A stretch of DNA of 64,000 bases from Actinocorallia longicatena (lineage in GTDB: Bacteria > Actinomycetota > Actinomycetes > Streptosporangiales > Streptosporangiaceae). The stretch lies in assembly GCF_039534125.1 (NCBI RefSeq), contig NZ_BAAAUV010000007.1, positions 367,115 through 431,114 on the forward strand, in the 5' to 3' direction. Of this stretch, positions 14,961-22,562 are shown piece after piece (the stretch's first letter is position 1; the number at the start of each line of letters is the position of its first letter). The notes beneath the pieces were generated by a model. It did no database searches. It was given only the letters and a program-made list of their open reading frames with translations, and had not been told where the DNA came from. A program made the translations under genes and the position numbers.

Positions 14961-17780
14961 TTACTGGTCTGCGCCGGTCGGGCCGAGGGAGGCGGGGCCG
15001 AGGGGAGGGGTGGGCGGATGGTCGTGGAGAAGGACGGAGAGGAGGGCCAGGGCGTCGCGCTTGTTGAGGGGGTCGTTGCCGTTGCCGCATTTCGGGGACT
15101 GGATGCAGGACGGGCAGCCGTGGTCGCAGTCGCAGGAGGCGATGGCCTCGTAGGTGGCCAGCAGCCAGGGGTGGGCCGCGGAGTAGGCGCGTTCGGCGAA
15201 GCCCGCGCCGCCGGGGTGGCCGTCGTAGACGAAGACGGTCAGGAGGCCCGTGTCGGGGTGCAGCTGGGTGGAGACGCCGCCGATGTCCCAGCGGTCGCAG
15301 GTGGCGAACAGCGGGAGGAGGCCGATGGAGGCGTGCTCCGCGGCGTGGGCGGCGCCCGGGGCGTCGAAGTCGCCCAGGGAGTCGAAGGCGTCGGGGGAGA
15401 TCGTCCACCAGACGGACTTGGTGCGGAGGGCGCTCTCGGGGAGGTCCAGGGGCTTCTCGCCGATGACCTCGCCGGAGCCGTTGCGGCGCATCTGGTAGGC
15501 GACGACCTGGCGCTTGACCTCGACCGTCCCGAAATGCAGGCCCGATTCGCCCCAGAAAGAAGACTTCTGGACGTCCAGGATGTGGATCTCCGTGACCGAG
15601 CGCGCCGATGTCGTGTAGTCCGGGTAGGCCTGGCTCACCAGCGCGACCGAGTCCTCGAGGTCGAGGAGCTCGACCAGGAAGCTCTCGCCCTGATGGACGT
15701 AGACGGCGCCCTCGTGGACGGTGCTGTGCGCGGAGCCCTCGTCGACGGTGCCGAGGAGCCGGCCGGTCCCGGCCTCGACGACCTGGACGGGCATCGAGCC
15801 CGATCCGCGGAGATCCGCCTTGGGACGTTCGCGGTGCGTCCAGAACCACCCGGTCGGTCGGCGCCTTAGCTGACCTGCGGAAACGAGGTTGTCCACAAGC
15901 TGTGCGGACGTCGGTCCGAACATCGTGAAATCGTCGGCGGTGAGGGGCAGCTCGGCTGCCGCCGCACAGAGATGAGGTTCCAGGACGTAGGGGTTGTCCG
16001 GATCGAGGACCGTCGCCTCGACCGGTGTCCCGAAGATCGCGGAGGGGTGGTGGACGAGATAGGTGTCCAGAGGATCGTCGCGGGCCACGAGCACGGCGAG
16101 GGCGTCCTGGCCGGAGCGTCCGGCCCGGCCGGCCTGCTGCCAGAGGGATGCCCGCGTGCCGGGCCAGCCGCAGATCAGCACCGCGTCGAGCCCCGAGACG
16201 TCGATGCCGAGTTCCAGGGCGTTGGTCGTCGCGAGCCCGAGCAGCTCTCTCGAACGCAGAGCCCCTTCCAGGGCGCGCCGCTCCTCCGGCAGGTATCCGC
16301 CGCGATAGGCCGCCACTTGCGTCTCCAGGCCCGGCGAGACCTCCTCCAGACCCCGCTTGGCCGCCAGCGAGACGTTCTCCACACCCCGCCGAGACCGCAC
16401 GAACGCCAGCGTCTGCGCCCCCATCACCACAAGATCGGCCAGCAGGTCGGCGACCTCGGAGGTCGCGGCCCTCCGAACCGAGACCTCGCCGGCCTTCCCG
16501 TCCCACTCGAACGCCTCGGCCTCGGCATGTCTCGCGTCCCGGTCCGATCGGCGCGTCTTCGCGTCCTCCGCGGGGGGCCTCCGGCCCTTGCTCGCCGGAC
16601 GAAGGGCCGTCTCGTCCACGACACGCCCGGGGACGTCATCGGTCCGGAGCGGATCAGCGGCGTCGACGGCGGGCCCTGAGTCCTCGCTGAACCGGTGCGG
16701 CTCCGCCTCGGCCTGGTGCGTCTCCACGCCATCCACTCGGGGTGGAGCGGTCTCGTCGAGGGCGGGTTCGGGGACGTGCGGCCCGGACCGGTTCGTCTCG
16801 ATGCTTCGGCCGGACGGGTTCGCGTCGAGACCCTGGCCGGAGGGGTCGCTTGCGGAACCCGCGGCGCTCGCGGCACTCGCGTCGTTCGTGGCGGTGGTGT
16901 GGGGCGATTCGTGGAGGGACGGTGCATGGAGGGAAGGTGCGTGGAGGGAAGGTGCGTGGAGGGAAGGGGCGGTGTGTTCGCGGGGTGGGAGGGGGAGGTG
17001 GGAGACGGCGTCGAGGAGAGGGGGTTCCCAGAGGGCGAAGGTGGTGGCGCCGCGGGGGGAGGCGTCGGTGGTGACGGCGGTCATGGGGAGGCCGGTCAGG
17101 GTCGTCGCCGAGACGGCGGGGGCCGAGACGGTGGCGGAGGCGAGGATGAAGGTGGGGGAGGTGCCGTAGCGGGCGCAGACGCGGCGTAGGCGGCGGATGA
17201 TCTGGGCGACGTGTGAGCCGAAGACACCGCGGTAGCCGTGCGACTCGTCGATGATCACGTAGCGGAGGCGGCGGAGGAAGGACGACCAGCGGGCGTGTCC
17301 CGGCAGGATGCCGTAGTGCAGCATGTCCGGGTTGGTCAGGACGAAGTTGGCGTGGCGGCGGATCCAGTCGCGGGCGTCGGGCGGTGTGTCGCCGTCGAAG
17401 GTCGCGGCGCGGACCGAGGCCAGGTCGAGGGACTCGACAGAGCGGAGCTGGTCGTGGGCCAGGGCCTTCGTGGGGGCCAGGTAGAGGGTCGCCTCGTCGG
17501 AGAAGGCGGCGGTCAGGGACGGGAGGAGGTAGGCGAGGGACTTGCCCGAGGCCGTCCCCGTGGCGACGATCACCGAGTCGCCGGCGTGCGCCAGGGAGGC
17601 CGCCGTGGCCTGGTGCTCCCACAGCCCGGGAATGTTCAGGGCCGAAATGACGGAAGCGGGTACCCACTCCGGCCAGGGGGCGAATGTGGCGGGACGTGCG
17701 GGAATGACCTGCACATGAGTGACCCGGCCGCGTCGACGGGGGTCGCGCAGCAGCTGATCGAGAAGATGATGGTCAGACAC
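14961..17780 (-). CDS. DEAD/DEAH-box helicase with C-terminal DUF1998-type Cys cluster (MrfA/YprA-like)
   Basis: About 939 residues. RecA1 carries ATGTASGKSLAYLLPSL (Walker A), IIDESHGYRGVFG (motif II, DESH) and ILASATV (motif III). RecA2 carries TTNALELGIDVSGLDAV and WQQAGRAGRSGQ (motif VI). The C-terminal CDCDHGCPSCIQSPKCG supplies a four-cysteine metal site as in Bacillus MrfA, a 3'-5' helicase for mitomycin damage; orthologues sit beside bldG in Streptomyces and the tad locus in mycobacteria (from memory). An insertion of about 150 residues, with SLHAP repeats, separates RecA1 from RecA2. GTG 17780 has GGAAA upstream; GTG 17798 is possible. Confidence 0.92.
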   Translation of the reverse strand: MSDHHLLDQLLRDPRRRGRVTHVQVIPARPATFAPWPEWVPASVISALNIPGLWEHQATAASLAHAGDSVIVATGTASGKSLAYLLPSLTAAFSDEATLYLAPTKALAHDQLRSVESLDLASVRAATFDGDTPPDARDWIRRHANFVLTNPDMLHYGILPGHARWSSFLRRLRYVIIDESHGYRGVFGSHVAQIIRRLRRVCARYGTSPTFILASATVSAPAVSATTLTGLPMTAVTTDASPRGATTFALWEPPLLDAVSHLPLPPREHTAPSLHAPSLHAPSLHAPSLHESPHTTATNDASAASAAGSASDPSGQGLDANPSGRSIETNRSGPHVPEPALDETAPPRVDGVETHQAEAEPHRFSEDSGPAVDAADPLRTDDVPGRVVDETALRPASKGRRPPAEDAKTRRSDRDARHAEAEAFEWDGKAGEVSVRRAATSEVADLLADLVVMGAQTLAFVRSRRGVENVSLAAKRGLEEVSPGLETQVAAYRGGYLPEERRALEGALRSRELLGLATTNALELGIDVSGLDAVLICGWPGTRASLWQQAGRAGRSGQDALAVLVARDDPLDTYLVHHPSAIFGTPVEATVLDPDNPYVLEPHLCAAAAELPLTADDFTMFGPTSAQLVDNLVSAGQLRRRPTGWFWTHRERPKADLRGSGSMPVQVVEAGTGRLLGTVDEGSAHSTVHEGAVYVHQGESFLVELLDLEDSVALVSQAYPDYTTSARSVTEIHILDVQKSSFWGESGLHFGTVEVKRQVVAYQMRRNGSGEVIGEKPLDLPESALRTKSVWWTISPDAFDSLGDFDAPGAAHAAEHASIGLLPLFATCDRWDIGGVSTQLHPDTGLLTVFVYDGHPGGAGFAERAYSAAHPWLLATYEAIASCDCDHGCPSCIQSPKCGNGNDPLNKRDALALLSVLLHDHPPTPPLGPASLGPTGADQ
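16911..16970 (-). repeat. four 15-bp tandem repeats inside the helicase gene
   Basis: Consensus on the plus strand GTGGAGGGAAGGTGC, four units with one or two substitutions, encoding SLHAP four times on the minus strand. It falls in the linker between the two RecA lobes. Confidence 0.92.
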
Positions 17781-17798
17781 AGGTTTCCAGTTTCGCAC

Positions 17799-17965
17799 TT
17801 GGGGAAGGGAAGGAAGAACGCCCCGGCACCCCCGAGGACCGTGCGGGCAGGTCAGACCACGCGAACACGTGATTTCGTGTGAAGACGACGTCGGAGCGTG
17901 GTTGAATTTCGGCGGGCGAACGCCGCCACGTCCGATTACATGGCGGCATATGCGCTGGAGGTTCT
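17799..17965. promoter_or_regulatory. divergent promoter region, helicase / bldG
   Basis: A 167-bp divergent gap must hold the promoters of both the helicase (minus) and bldG (plus). GGAGG at 17957-17961 is the bldG ribosome site. Purine-rich runs (GGGGAAGGGAAGGAAG, 17801-17816) are present but no confident -10/-35 pair is seen. Confidence 0.45.
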
Positions 17966-18316
17966 GTGGACCTGAAGGTGAACGACTACACCACCGACGA
18001 CGGCCTCACGGTCATCAACGTGGAGGGGGAGATCGACGTCTACACGGCGCCGAAGCTCCGCGAGAAGCTCATCGACTTGGTCAACAAGGGCAAGTTCCAC
18101 CTCCTCGTGGACATGGAGAAGGTCGAGTTCCTTGACTCGACCGGGCTCGGCGTCCTAGTGGGCGGTCTTAAGCGCGTCCGGGCTCATGACGGCTCTCTCG
18201 AGCTCGTCTGCACCCAGGAGCGCATCCTCAAGATCTTCCGGATCACGGGCCTCACCAAGGTCTTCGGGATCCACGACACGATCGACGAGGCGCGGGAGAA
18301 GCGCAAGGGTAAGTGA
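17966..18316 (+). CDS. bldG: anti-anti-sigma factor BldG
   Basis: 116 residues, a single STAS domain. Blocks identical or nearly so to Streptomyces coelicolor BldG as I recall it: GEIDVYTAPKLRE, FLDSTGLGVLVGGLKRVRAH and QERILKIFRITGLTKVF. Ser58 in LDSTGLG is the phosphorylated serine of partner switching: unphosphorylated BldG binds anti-sigma factors and releases sigma. In Streptomyces it controls development and antibiotic production. GTG start has GGAGG five bases upstream. The downstream anti-sigma gene overlaps by four bases, and the divergent helicase is the conserved neighbour. Confidence 0.93.
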   Translation: MDLKVNDYTTDDGLTVINVEGEIDVYTAPKLREKLIDLVNKGKFHLLVDMEKVEFLDSTGLGVLVGGLKRVRAHDGSLELVCTQERILKIFRITGLTKVFGIHDTIDEAREKRKGK

Positions 18317-18684
18317 CCACGGTGGCGACCGTTGAATTGGCCTTCAGCGCGCTGCCCGTCCATGTGAGGACGGCGCGTCTGATCACTACGGCTGTGGCTC
18401 GGCGCAGCGGGGTAGCCGAACCCCTGCTGGACGAGGTGCGTCTCGCGGTGGGCGAAGCCTGCTCGCGAGCGGTAGAGGCGCACCAGAAACACTGCCCCGA
18501 CCAGCCGGTACGACTGGAGCTGACCGATGGTGGGGGCCGTTTCTCGGTCTCGGTCAGCGACCAGGCTCAGGCCGAGCCCGAGCACGGCCTGAGCATGGCC
18601 GTCATCAAAGGCCTGGCCGACGAGCTCGAGATCGACTCCTCTCCCGAGGGCATGAAGATCAGCATGAGCTGGCCGGCACCCTAG
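18313..18684 (+). CDS. RsbW-like ATP-binding anti-sigma regulatory factor, BldG partner
   Basis: 123 residues with a HATPase_c_2 (GHKL) fold: LLDEVRLAVGEACSRAVEAH is the N-box region, in which the usual Asn is replaced (EACSRAVEAH), followed by a divergent nucleotide loop (SVSVSDQAQAEPEHGLSM). It corresponds to SCO3548, the anti-sigma-like gene co-transcribed with bldG. GTG 18313 overlaps the bldG stop (GTGA). The weak N-box suggests kinase activity may be low or lost; a BldG-binding role is expected. A strong terminator follows. Confidence 0.85.
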   Translation: MTTVATVELAFSALPVHVRTARLITTAVARRSGVAEPLLDEVRLAVGEACSRAVEAHQKHCPDQPVRLELTDGGGRFSVSVSDQAQAEPEHGLSMAVIKGLADELEIDSSPEGMKISMSWPAP

Positions 18685-18703
18685 ACTCTCGCAACACCCA
18701 CGA

Positions 18704-18742
18704 CGCGCCCGGCGCCCGCACCCTCTTGCGGCACCGGGCGCG
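18704..18742 (+). terminator. terminator hairpin after the bldG operon
   Basis: CGCGCCCGG/CCGGGCGCG (9 bp) encloses a second stem CCGCA/TGCGG with a CCCTCT loop, 20 bases after the stop codon. No T-run follows. Confidence 0.75.
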
Positions 18743-18763
18743 CCGCATTTCCAATGCGCCCTG

Positions 18764-18926
18764 GGCCGTGTCTTACGGATCTTGTCCGTGGCGAGCGGCG
18801 GTCAGGTGCGTGCCTCGGAGGTGCGGAGGAGGGAGTCGGCCTGGTGTGGCCGTCGACCGACGACAAGCCTGCGAGGTGCGTGCCTGGGCGTCGCGCAGTA
18901 GGACCGAAGATCCGTAAGACACGGCC
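18764..18926. mobile_element. MITE-like palindromic element with 20-bp terminal inverted repeats
   Basis: Perfect 20-bp ends (GGCCGTGTCTTACGGATCTT at 18764-18783 and its complement at 18907-18926) enclose about 120 bases with no gene. The internal segment 18832-18902 matches the reverse complement of the window's right end (63929-64000) at most positions, including GAGGTGCGTGCCTGGGCG. This indicates a dispersed family. Long terminal repeats, small size and absence of a transposase fit a non-autonomous element; no clear target duplication is seen. Confidence 0.7.
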
Positions 18927-18972
18927 TAGCCCAACCAGCCCGCACTCGCGCGGCCCGAGCCACCGCTCGGCC

Positions 18973-19023
18973 TGACGCGGCTCCGTCCGACCCCGCCCGC
19001 CCTGACGCGCTCGGCAGCCCCGC
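18973..19023. repeat. direct repeat, copy 1 (upstream of hppA)
   Basis: Shares TGACGCGGCTCCGTCC, GCCCGCCCTGACGCGCTCGG and GCCCCGC with 19189-19234, offset 216 bases; copy 1 carries four extra bases in the middle. Confidence 0.8.
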
Positions 19024-19188
19024 CTGGCCGACTGGGACCGCTCGCCTCTTTCCTCTCGACGCTTTCGGCGTGGCGCAGCCGACGAGCTCGGCCCGCGCCG
19101 CCTGCTTTGACGCACCGGCCAGGCCCGGCACGCCCGCGCGGCCGCTCTCTACCAGACCTGGCGCGATTTCGGACAGCCTCGCCCGGCG

Positions 19189-19234
19189 TGACGCGGCTCC
19201 GTCCTGCCCGCCCTGACGCGCTCGGCCGCCCCGC
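19189..19234. repeat. direct repeat, copy 2 (upstream of hppA)
   Basis: Partner of 18973-19023. Agreement is near complete apart from one short gap and two substitutions. Confidence 0.8.
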
Positions 19235-19280
19235 TCGCTTCGCCCGGCCCGATGCGGTTGCGGTCGGCTCGGCCGGCCCG

Positions 19281-19500
19281 CCTCGCTCGGGATGGGTGAT
19301 GGGTGGGTTCGGGGGTGGTCGGTGGGGGTGGGGTGGGTGGGAGTCATTTCGGGGGGAGATTTGGGAGCAGGGGGAAATGGGTGGGGAATTGATGATCCTT
19401 TTTGGGGTGGGGGTGTGAAGGGTCGGGTGGGGGTGGGGGGTGGAATTCGGGGGCTGTTGGGGGTGGTGTGGGGGTTGGGGGGAAAAGAGGGATTCTGGCG
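19281..19500 (+). other. G-tract block with G-quadruplex potential
   Basis: About 220 bases on the plus strand dominated by G and T with very few C: runs of three to six G separated by one to four bases recur throughout. It ends some 70 bases before the hppA start. Such composition can form G-quadruplexes in the non-template strand or mRNA leader. Confidence 0.7.
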
Positions 19501-19534
19501 AAATTGAGCCTTCTCCTGACTCAAAAGGCGTGCC

Positions 19535-19540
19535 TACACT
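19535..19540 (+). promoter_or_regulatory. candidate -10 of hppA
   Basis: TACACT, with a weak TTCTCC 18 bases upstream at 19511-19516, 34 bases before the start codon. Tentative. Confidence 0.3.
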
Positions 19541-19573
19541 CCCGGCATCACGCCGAACGGTCGAGGAGGACGG

Positions 19574-21859
19574 ATGGGCGAGATCGACATTTCTGGAGGA
19601 GATCTTTTTCTGGTCGGGATCGTCGGGGTGGTCGGGCTGCTGGCGCTGGGCGTCGCGGCTGGGCTGGTCAGGGAGGTTCTGGCTGCTGAGCAGGGCACGG
19701 AGAAGATGCAGGAGATCGCCAAAGCGGTGCAGGAGGGGGCCGGTGCTTATTTGAAGCGTCAGTTCCGGACTGTGGGGATCTTCGTGGTGCTGATCCCATT
19801 CCTGTTGTTGCTGCTTCCGGCGGACAGTACCGGAGTGCGCATCGGAAGATCCATTTTCTTCGTGGTCGGCGCGCTGTTCTCGGCGATCACGGGATTCACC
19901 GGAATGTGGCTCGCCGTGCGCGGGAATGTTCGGGTCGCGGCGGCGGCGCGTTCGGGTGGGGAAAAGATCGCCATGCGGATCGCGTTCCGGACCGGTGGGG
20001 TCGCCGGGATGTTCACGGTCGGGCTCGGGCTGTTCGGGGCGGCCGTCGTCGTGTTCGCCTATCAGGGGGACGCGCCGGGGGTGCTCGAGGGGTTCGGGTT
20101 CGGGGCCGCGCTGCTGGCGATGTTCATGCGCGTCGGCGGGGGGATCTTCACCAAGGCCGCGGACGTCGGCGCGGACCTGGTCGGCAAGGTCGAGCAGGGC
20201 ATCCCCGAGGACGATCCGCGGAACGCGGCGACCATCGCCGACAACGTGGGCGACAACGTCGGCGACTGCGCGGGCATGGCCGCCGACCTCTTCGAGTCCT
20301 ATGCCGTGATGCTCGTCGCGGCGCTGATCCTCGGTAAGGCCGCGTTCGGGGTCGAGGGTCTGGTCTTCCCGCTGATCGTTCCGATGATCGGTGTGATCAC
20401 CGCGGTGATCGGGATCTTCGCGGTGGCGCCGCGCGACAGCGACAGGTCCGGGATGACGGCGATCAACCGCGGGTTCTTCGTGTCCGCGGTGATCTCGGCG
20501 GTGGCCGTCGCCGGGGCCGCGTTCCTCTATCTGCCGTCCTCGTTCGAGCAGCTCCACCAGGCCTCCAGCGTCGACGCCGACCCGCGGTGGATCGCGATCG
20601 GGGCCGTGCTGATCGGCATCGTGCTCGCCAGCATGATCCAGCTGCTGACCGGCTACTTCACCGAGACCAACCGCAAGCCCGTCCGGGAGGTCACCGACAG
20701 CGCCAGGACGGGGGCGGCGACGGTCGTCCTGTCCGGGATCGCGGTCGGCCTGGAGTCGGCGGTCTACTCGACGCTCCTCATCGGTGGCGCGATCTACGGG
20801 GCGTTCCTGCTCGGGTTCGGCAACACGACGGTCGCGCTGTTCGCGGTCGCCCTCGCCGGGACGGGCCTGCTCACGACCGTCGGCGTGATCGTCTCGATGG
20901 ACACCTTCGGGCCCGTCAGCGACAACGCCCAGGGCATCGCGGAGATGTCGGGCGACGTCCAGGGCGAGGCCGCCGCCATCCTCGAGCGCCTCGACGCCGT
21001 CGGCAACACCACCAAGGCGATCACCAAGGGCATCGCGATCGCGACGGCGGTCCTGGCGGCCACCGCCCTGTTCGGCTCCTTCCGCACGACGGTCGAAGGC
21101 GCCCTGGCCGACGCAGGGGACGACGCCAAGGACGCCATCGGCTCGGCCTTCCTGAACTTCAACCTGTCGATCGACCAGCCGAACGTCCTGGTCGGGCTGC
21201 TCGTCGGCGCGTCCGTGGTCTTCCTGTTCTCCGGGCTGGCGATCATGGCCGTCGGACGGGCCGCGGGACGGGTGGTCGTCGAGGTCCGCGAGCAGTTCCG
21301 TACCAAGCCCGGAATCATGGACTACAGCGAGAAGCCGGACTACGACCGCGTCGTCGACATCTGCACAAGGGACGCCCAGCGCGAGCTCATCACCCCCGGC
21401 CTGCTCGCCATCCTCACCCCGATCGCCGTCGGGTTCGCCCTCGGCTACGCCCCGCTCGGCGCGTTCCTCGCGGGCGCGATCGCCTGCGGTTCCCTGATGG
21501 CCGTCTTCCTGTCCAACGCCGGCGGGGCGTGGGACAACGCCAAGAAGCTCGTCGAAGAGGGGCATCTCGGTGGAAAGGGCTCCGAGGCCCATGCCGCCAC
21601 GGTCATCGGCGACACGGTCGGCGACCCGTTCAAGGACACCGCGGGCCCGGCTATCAACCCCCTGATCAAGGTCATGAACCTGGTGTCGCTGCTCATCGCG
21701 CAGGCCGTCGTCACCTACGCGGGGAACACCGCGCTCCGGATCGCGGTCACGGTCCTGTCGGTCGGGATCATCGTCGTCGCGATCGTCCTGTCCAAGCGGC
21801 ACGCCCCCGACCCGCAGCCCACCCCGGCCGCCCTCGACGACCGACTCGCGGCCGGCTGA
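19574..21859 (+). CDS. hppA: K+-insensitive pyrophosphate-energised proton pump
   Basis: 761 residues, a membrane H+-translocating pyrophosphatase with about 16 membrane helices; it couples PPi hydrolysis to proton export. The substrate site motifs are present: DVGADLVGKVE and DNVGDNVGDCAGMAADLFE, and the C-terminal GDTVGDPFKDTAGPA. The determinant region reads GNTTKAITKG; Lys481 together with Thr484 is the signature of the K+-independent subfamily, where K+-dependent enzymes have Ala and Gly/Ala. ATG 19574 is preceded by GAGGAGGA. It lies downstream of the bldG pair as in Streptomyces. Confidence 0.96.
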   Translation: MGEIDISGGDLFLVGIVGVVGLLALGVAAGLVREVLAAEQGTEKMQEIAKAVQEGAGAYLKRQFRTVGIFVVLIPFLLLLLPADSTGVRIGRSIFFVVGALFSAITGFTGMWLAVRGNVRVAAAARSGGEKIAMRIAFRTGGVAGMFTVGLGLFGAAVVVFAYQGDAPGVLEGFGFGAALLAMFMRVGGGIFTKAADVGADLVGKVEQGIPEDDPRNAATIADNVGDNVGDCAGMAADLFESYAVMLVAALILGKAAFGVEGLVFPLIVPMIGVITAVIGIFAVAPRDSDRSGMTAINRGFFVSAVISAVAVAGAAFLYLPSSFEQLHQASSVDADPRWIAIGAVLIGIVLASMIQLLTGYFTETNRKPVREVTDSARTGAATVVLSGIAVGLESAVYSTLLIGGAIYGAFLLGFGNTTVALFAVALAGTGLLTTVGVIVSMDTFGPVSDNAQGIAEMSGDVQGEAAAILERLDAVGNTTKAITKGIAIATAVLAATALFGSFRTTVEGALADAGDDAKDAIGSAFLNFNLSIDQPNVLVGLLVGASVVFLFSGLAIMAVGRAAGRVVVEVREQFRTKPGIMDYSEKPDYDRVVDICTRDAQRELITPGLLAILTPIAVGFALGYAPLGAFLAGAIACGSLMAVFLSNAGGAWDNAKKLVEEGHLGGKGSEAHAATVIGDTVGDPFKDTAGPAINPLIKVMNLVSLLIAQAVVTYAGNTALRIAVTVLSVGIIVVAIVLSKRHAPDPQPTPAALDDRLAAG

Positions 21860-21864
21860 CCGGC

Positions 21865-21897
21865 GGCGGCCCGGGCCGTCCACAGGTCCGGGCCGCC
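21865..21897 (+). terminator. terminator hairpin after hppA
   Basis: GGCGGCCCGG / CCGGGCCGCC, a perfect 10-bp stem with a 13-nt loop, five bases after the stop codon. Confidence 0.7.
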
Positions 21898-21948
21898 TCG
21901 GCGGGGGTGGGGGCCGGAGTGTCGCCGGGGGCGCCTACTCTTGGGCGC

Positions 21949-22041
21949 ATGAGTGGTGGACGCGGGTTCGCGATCGTGTTCGGCGGGATGCTTCTGGTCA
22001 TGGCGCTGCTGTGGGCCGTGGCCTGGACGGTGGCGCCGTGA
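21949..22041 (+). CDS. 30-residue single-pass membrane peptide upstream of SixA
   Basis: ATG 21949 opens a 30-codon frame, MSGGRGFAIVFGGMLLVM followed by ALLWAVAWTVAP: three polar residues, then a continuous hydrophobic helix. Its stop overlaps the GTG of the next gene (GTGA at 22038-22041), the same coupling seen between confirmed genes here, which argues that it is translated. No family is recognised. It could be a membrane micro-protein or a coupling leader peptide. Confidence 0.5.
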   Translation: MSGGRGFAIVFGGMLLVMALLWAVAWTVAP

Positions 22042-22502
22042 GCAAGCGGCTGGCCGTCCTGCGGCACTCCAAGGCGGTCCAGGTTCTCGGCCTGGCCGAC
22101 CACGAGCGCTCGCTGGCGGAGCGGGGCCGGGGCGACGCCGCCGCGATGGGCGGCTACCTGCGCTCGAGCGGTGTCGTGCCGGACCAGGTGCTCTGCTCGA
22201 CCGCGCTGCGGACCAGGGAGACGCTCGACGGCCTCGCGCTCGGCGACGTCCCCGTGGCCTTCGAGCGGGGGATCTACATCGGCGACGGCTATGACCTGCT
22301 GACCCTCATCCAGATCACCGAGGACGACGTCGACACGCTGCTGCTCGTCGGCCACAACCCCGCCGTGCACGAGCTGGTGCTGGTCCTGTCCGGCGAGTCG
22401 GTGCCGGAGTTCCCGACCTCGGCGCTGGCCGTGATCGAGATGGAGGACTGGTCCGTCTCCGGCGGTCGCCTCCTCGACTACCGGACGCCCAAAACGATCT
22501 AG
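22038..22502 (+). CDS. SixA-type histidine phosphatase
   Basis: 154 residues. The N-terminal LAVLRHSKA is the SixA version of the RHG motif with the phospho-accepting His; CSTALRTRETLDGL and VGHNPAVHELVLVLSG supply the conserved second Arg and the C-terminal catalytic His. SixA in E. coli removes phosphate from histidine-phosphotransfer proteins; substrates in actinobacteria are unknown. Start GTG 22038 (MSKRLAVLRH) overlaps the small upstream frame; an earlier start at 22011 adds nine unrelated residues. Confidence 0.9.
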   Translation: MSKRLAVLRHSKAVQVLGLADHERSLAERGRGDAAAMGGYLRSSGVVPDQVLCSTALRTRETLDGLALGDVPVAFERGIYIGDGYDLLTLIQITEDDVDTLLLVGHNPAVHELVLVLSGESVPEFPTSALAVIEMEDWSVSGGRLLDYRTPKTI

Positions 22503-22562
22503 CGCCTTGGTCGGGCGGCTGCCATGACCTGCGATTGACGATGCCCGCTGGACAATGGCGGG

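Larger units (their letters stand above)
18927..19503. other. repeat-rich and G-tract-rich non-coding region upstream of hppA
   Basis: No gene is supported. It contains a direct repeat (18973-19023 and 19189-19234) and then a strongly G-skewed block (19281-19500). A possible -10 (TACACT, 19535-19540) for hppA lies just after. Confidence 0.6.

Noticed and set aside
14764..16506. A 580-codon minus-strand frame overlapping the helicase
   Set aside because: Same strand but another frame; Arg/Pro-rich product without motifs, whereas the helicase frame has all its conserved motifs.
16911..16970. Short regular repeats as a CRISPR array
   Set aside because: Units are head-to-tail without spacers and encode in-frame residues; no cas genes are in the window. 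The same applies to 6786-6837.
18926..21883. A 985-codon open frame on the minus strand
   Set aside because: It lies antisense to hppA, its product is Asp/Gly/Arg-rich low complexity without family features, and it arises from high GC at codon position three of the real gene.
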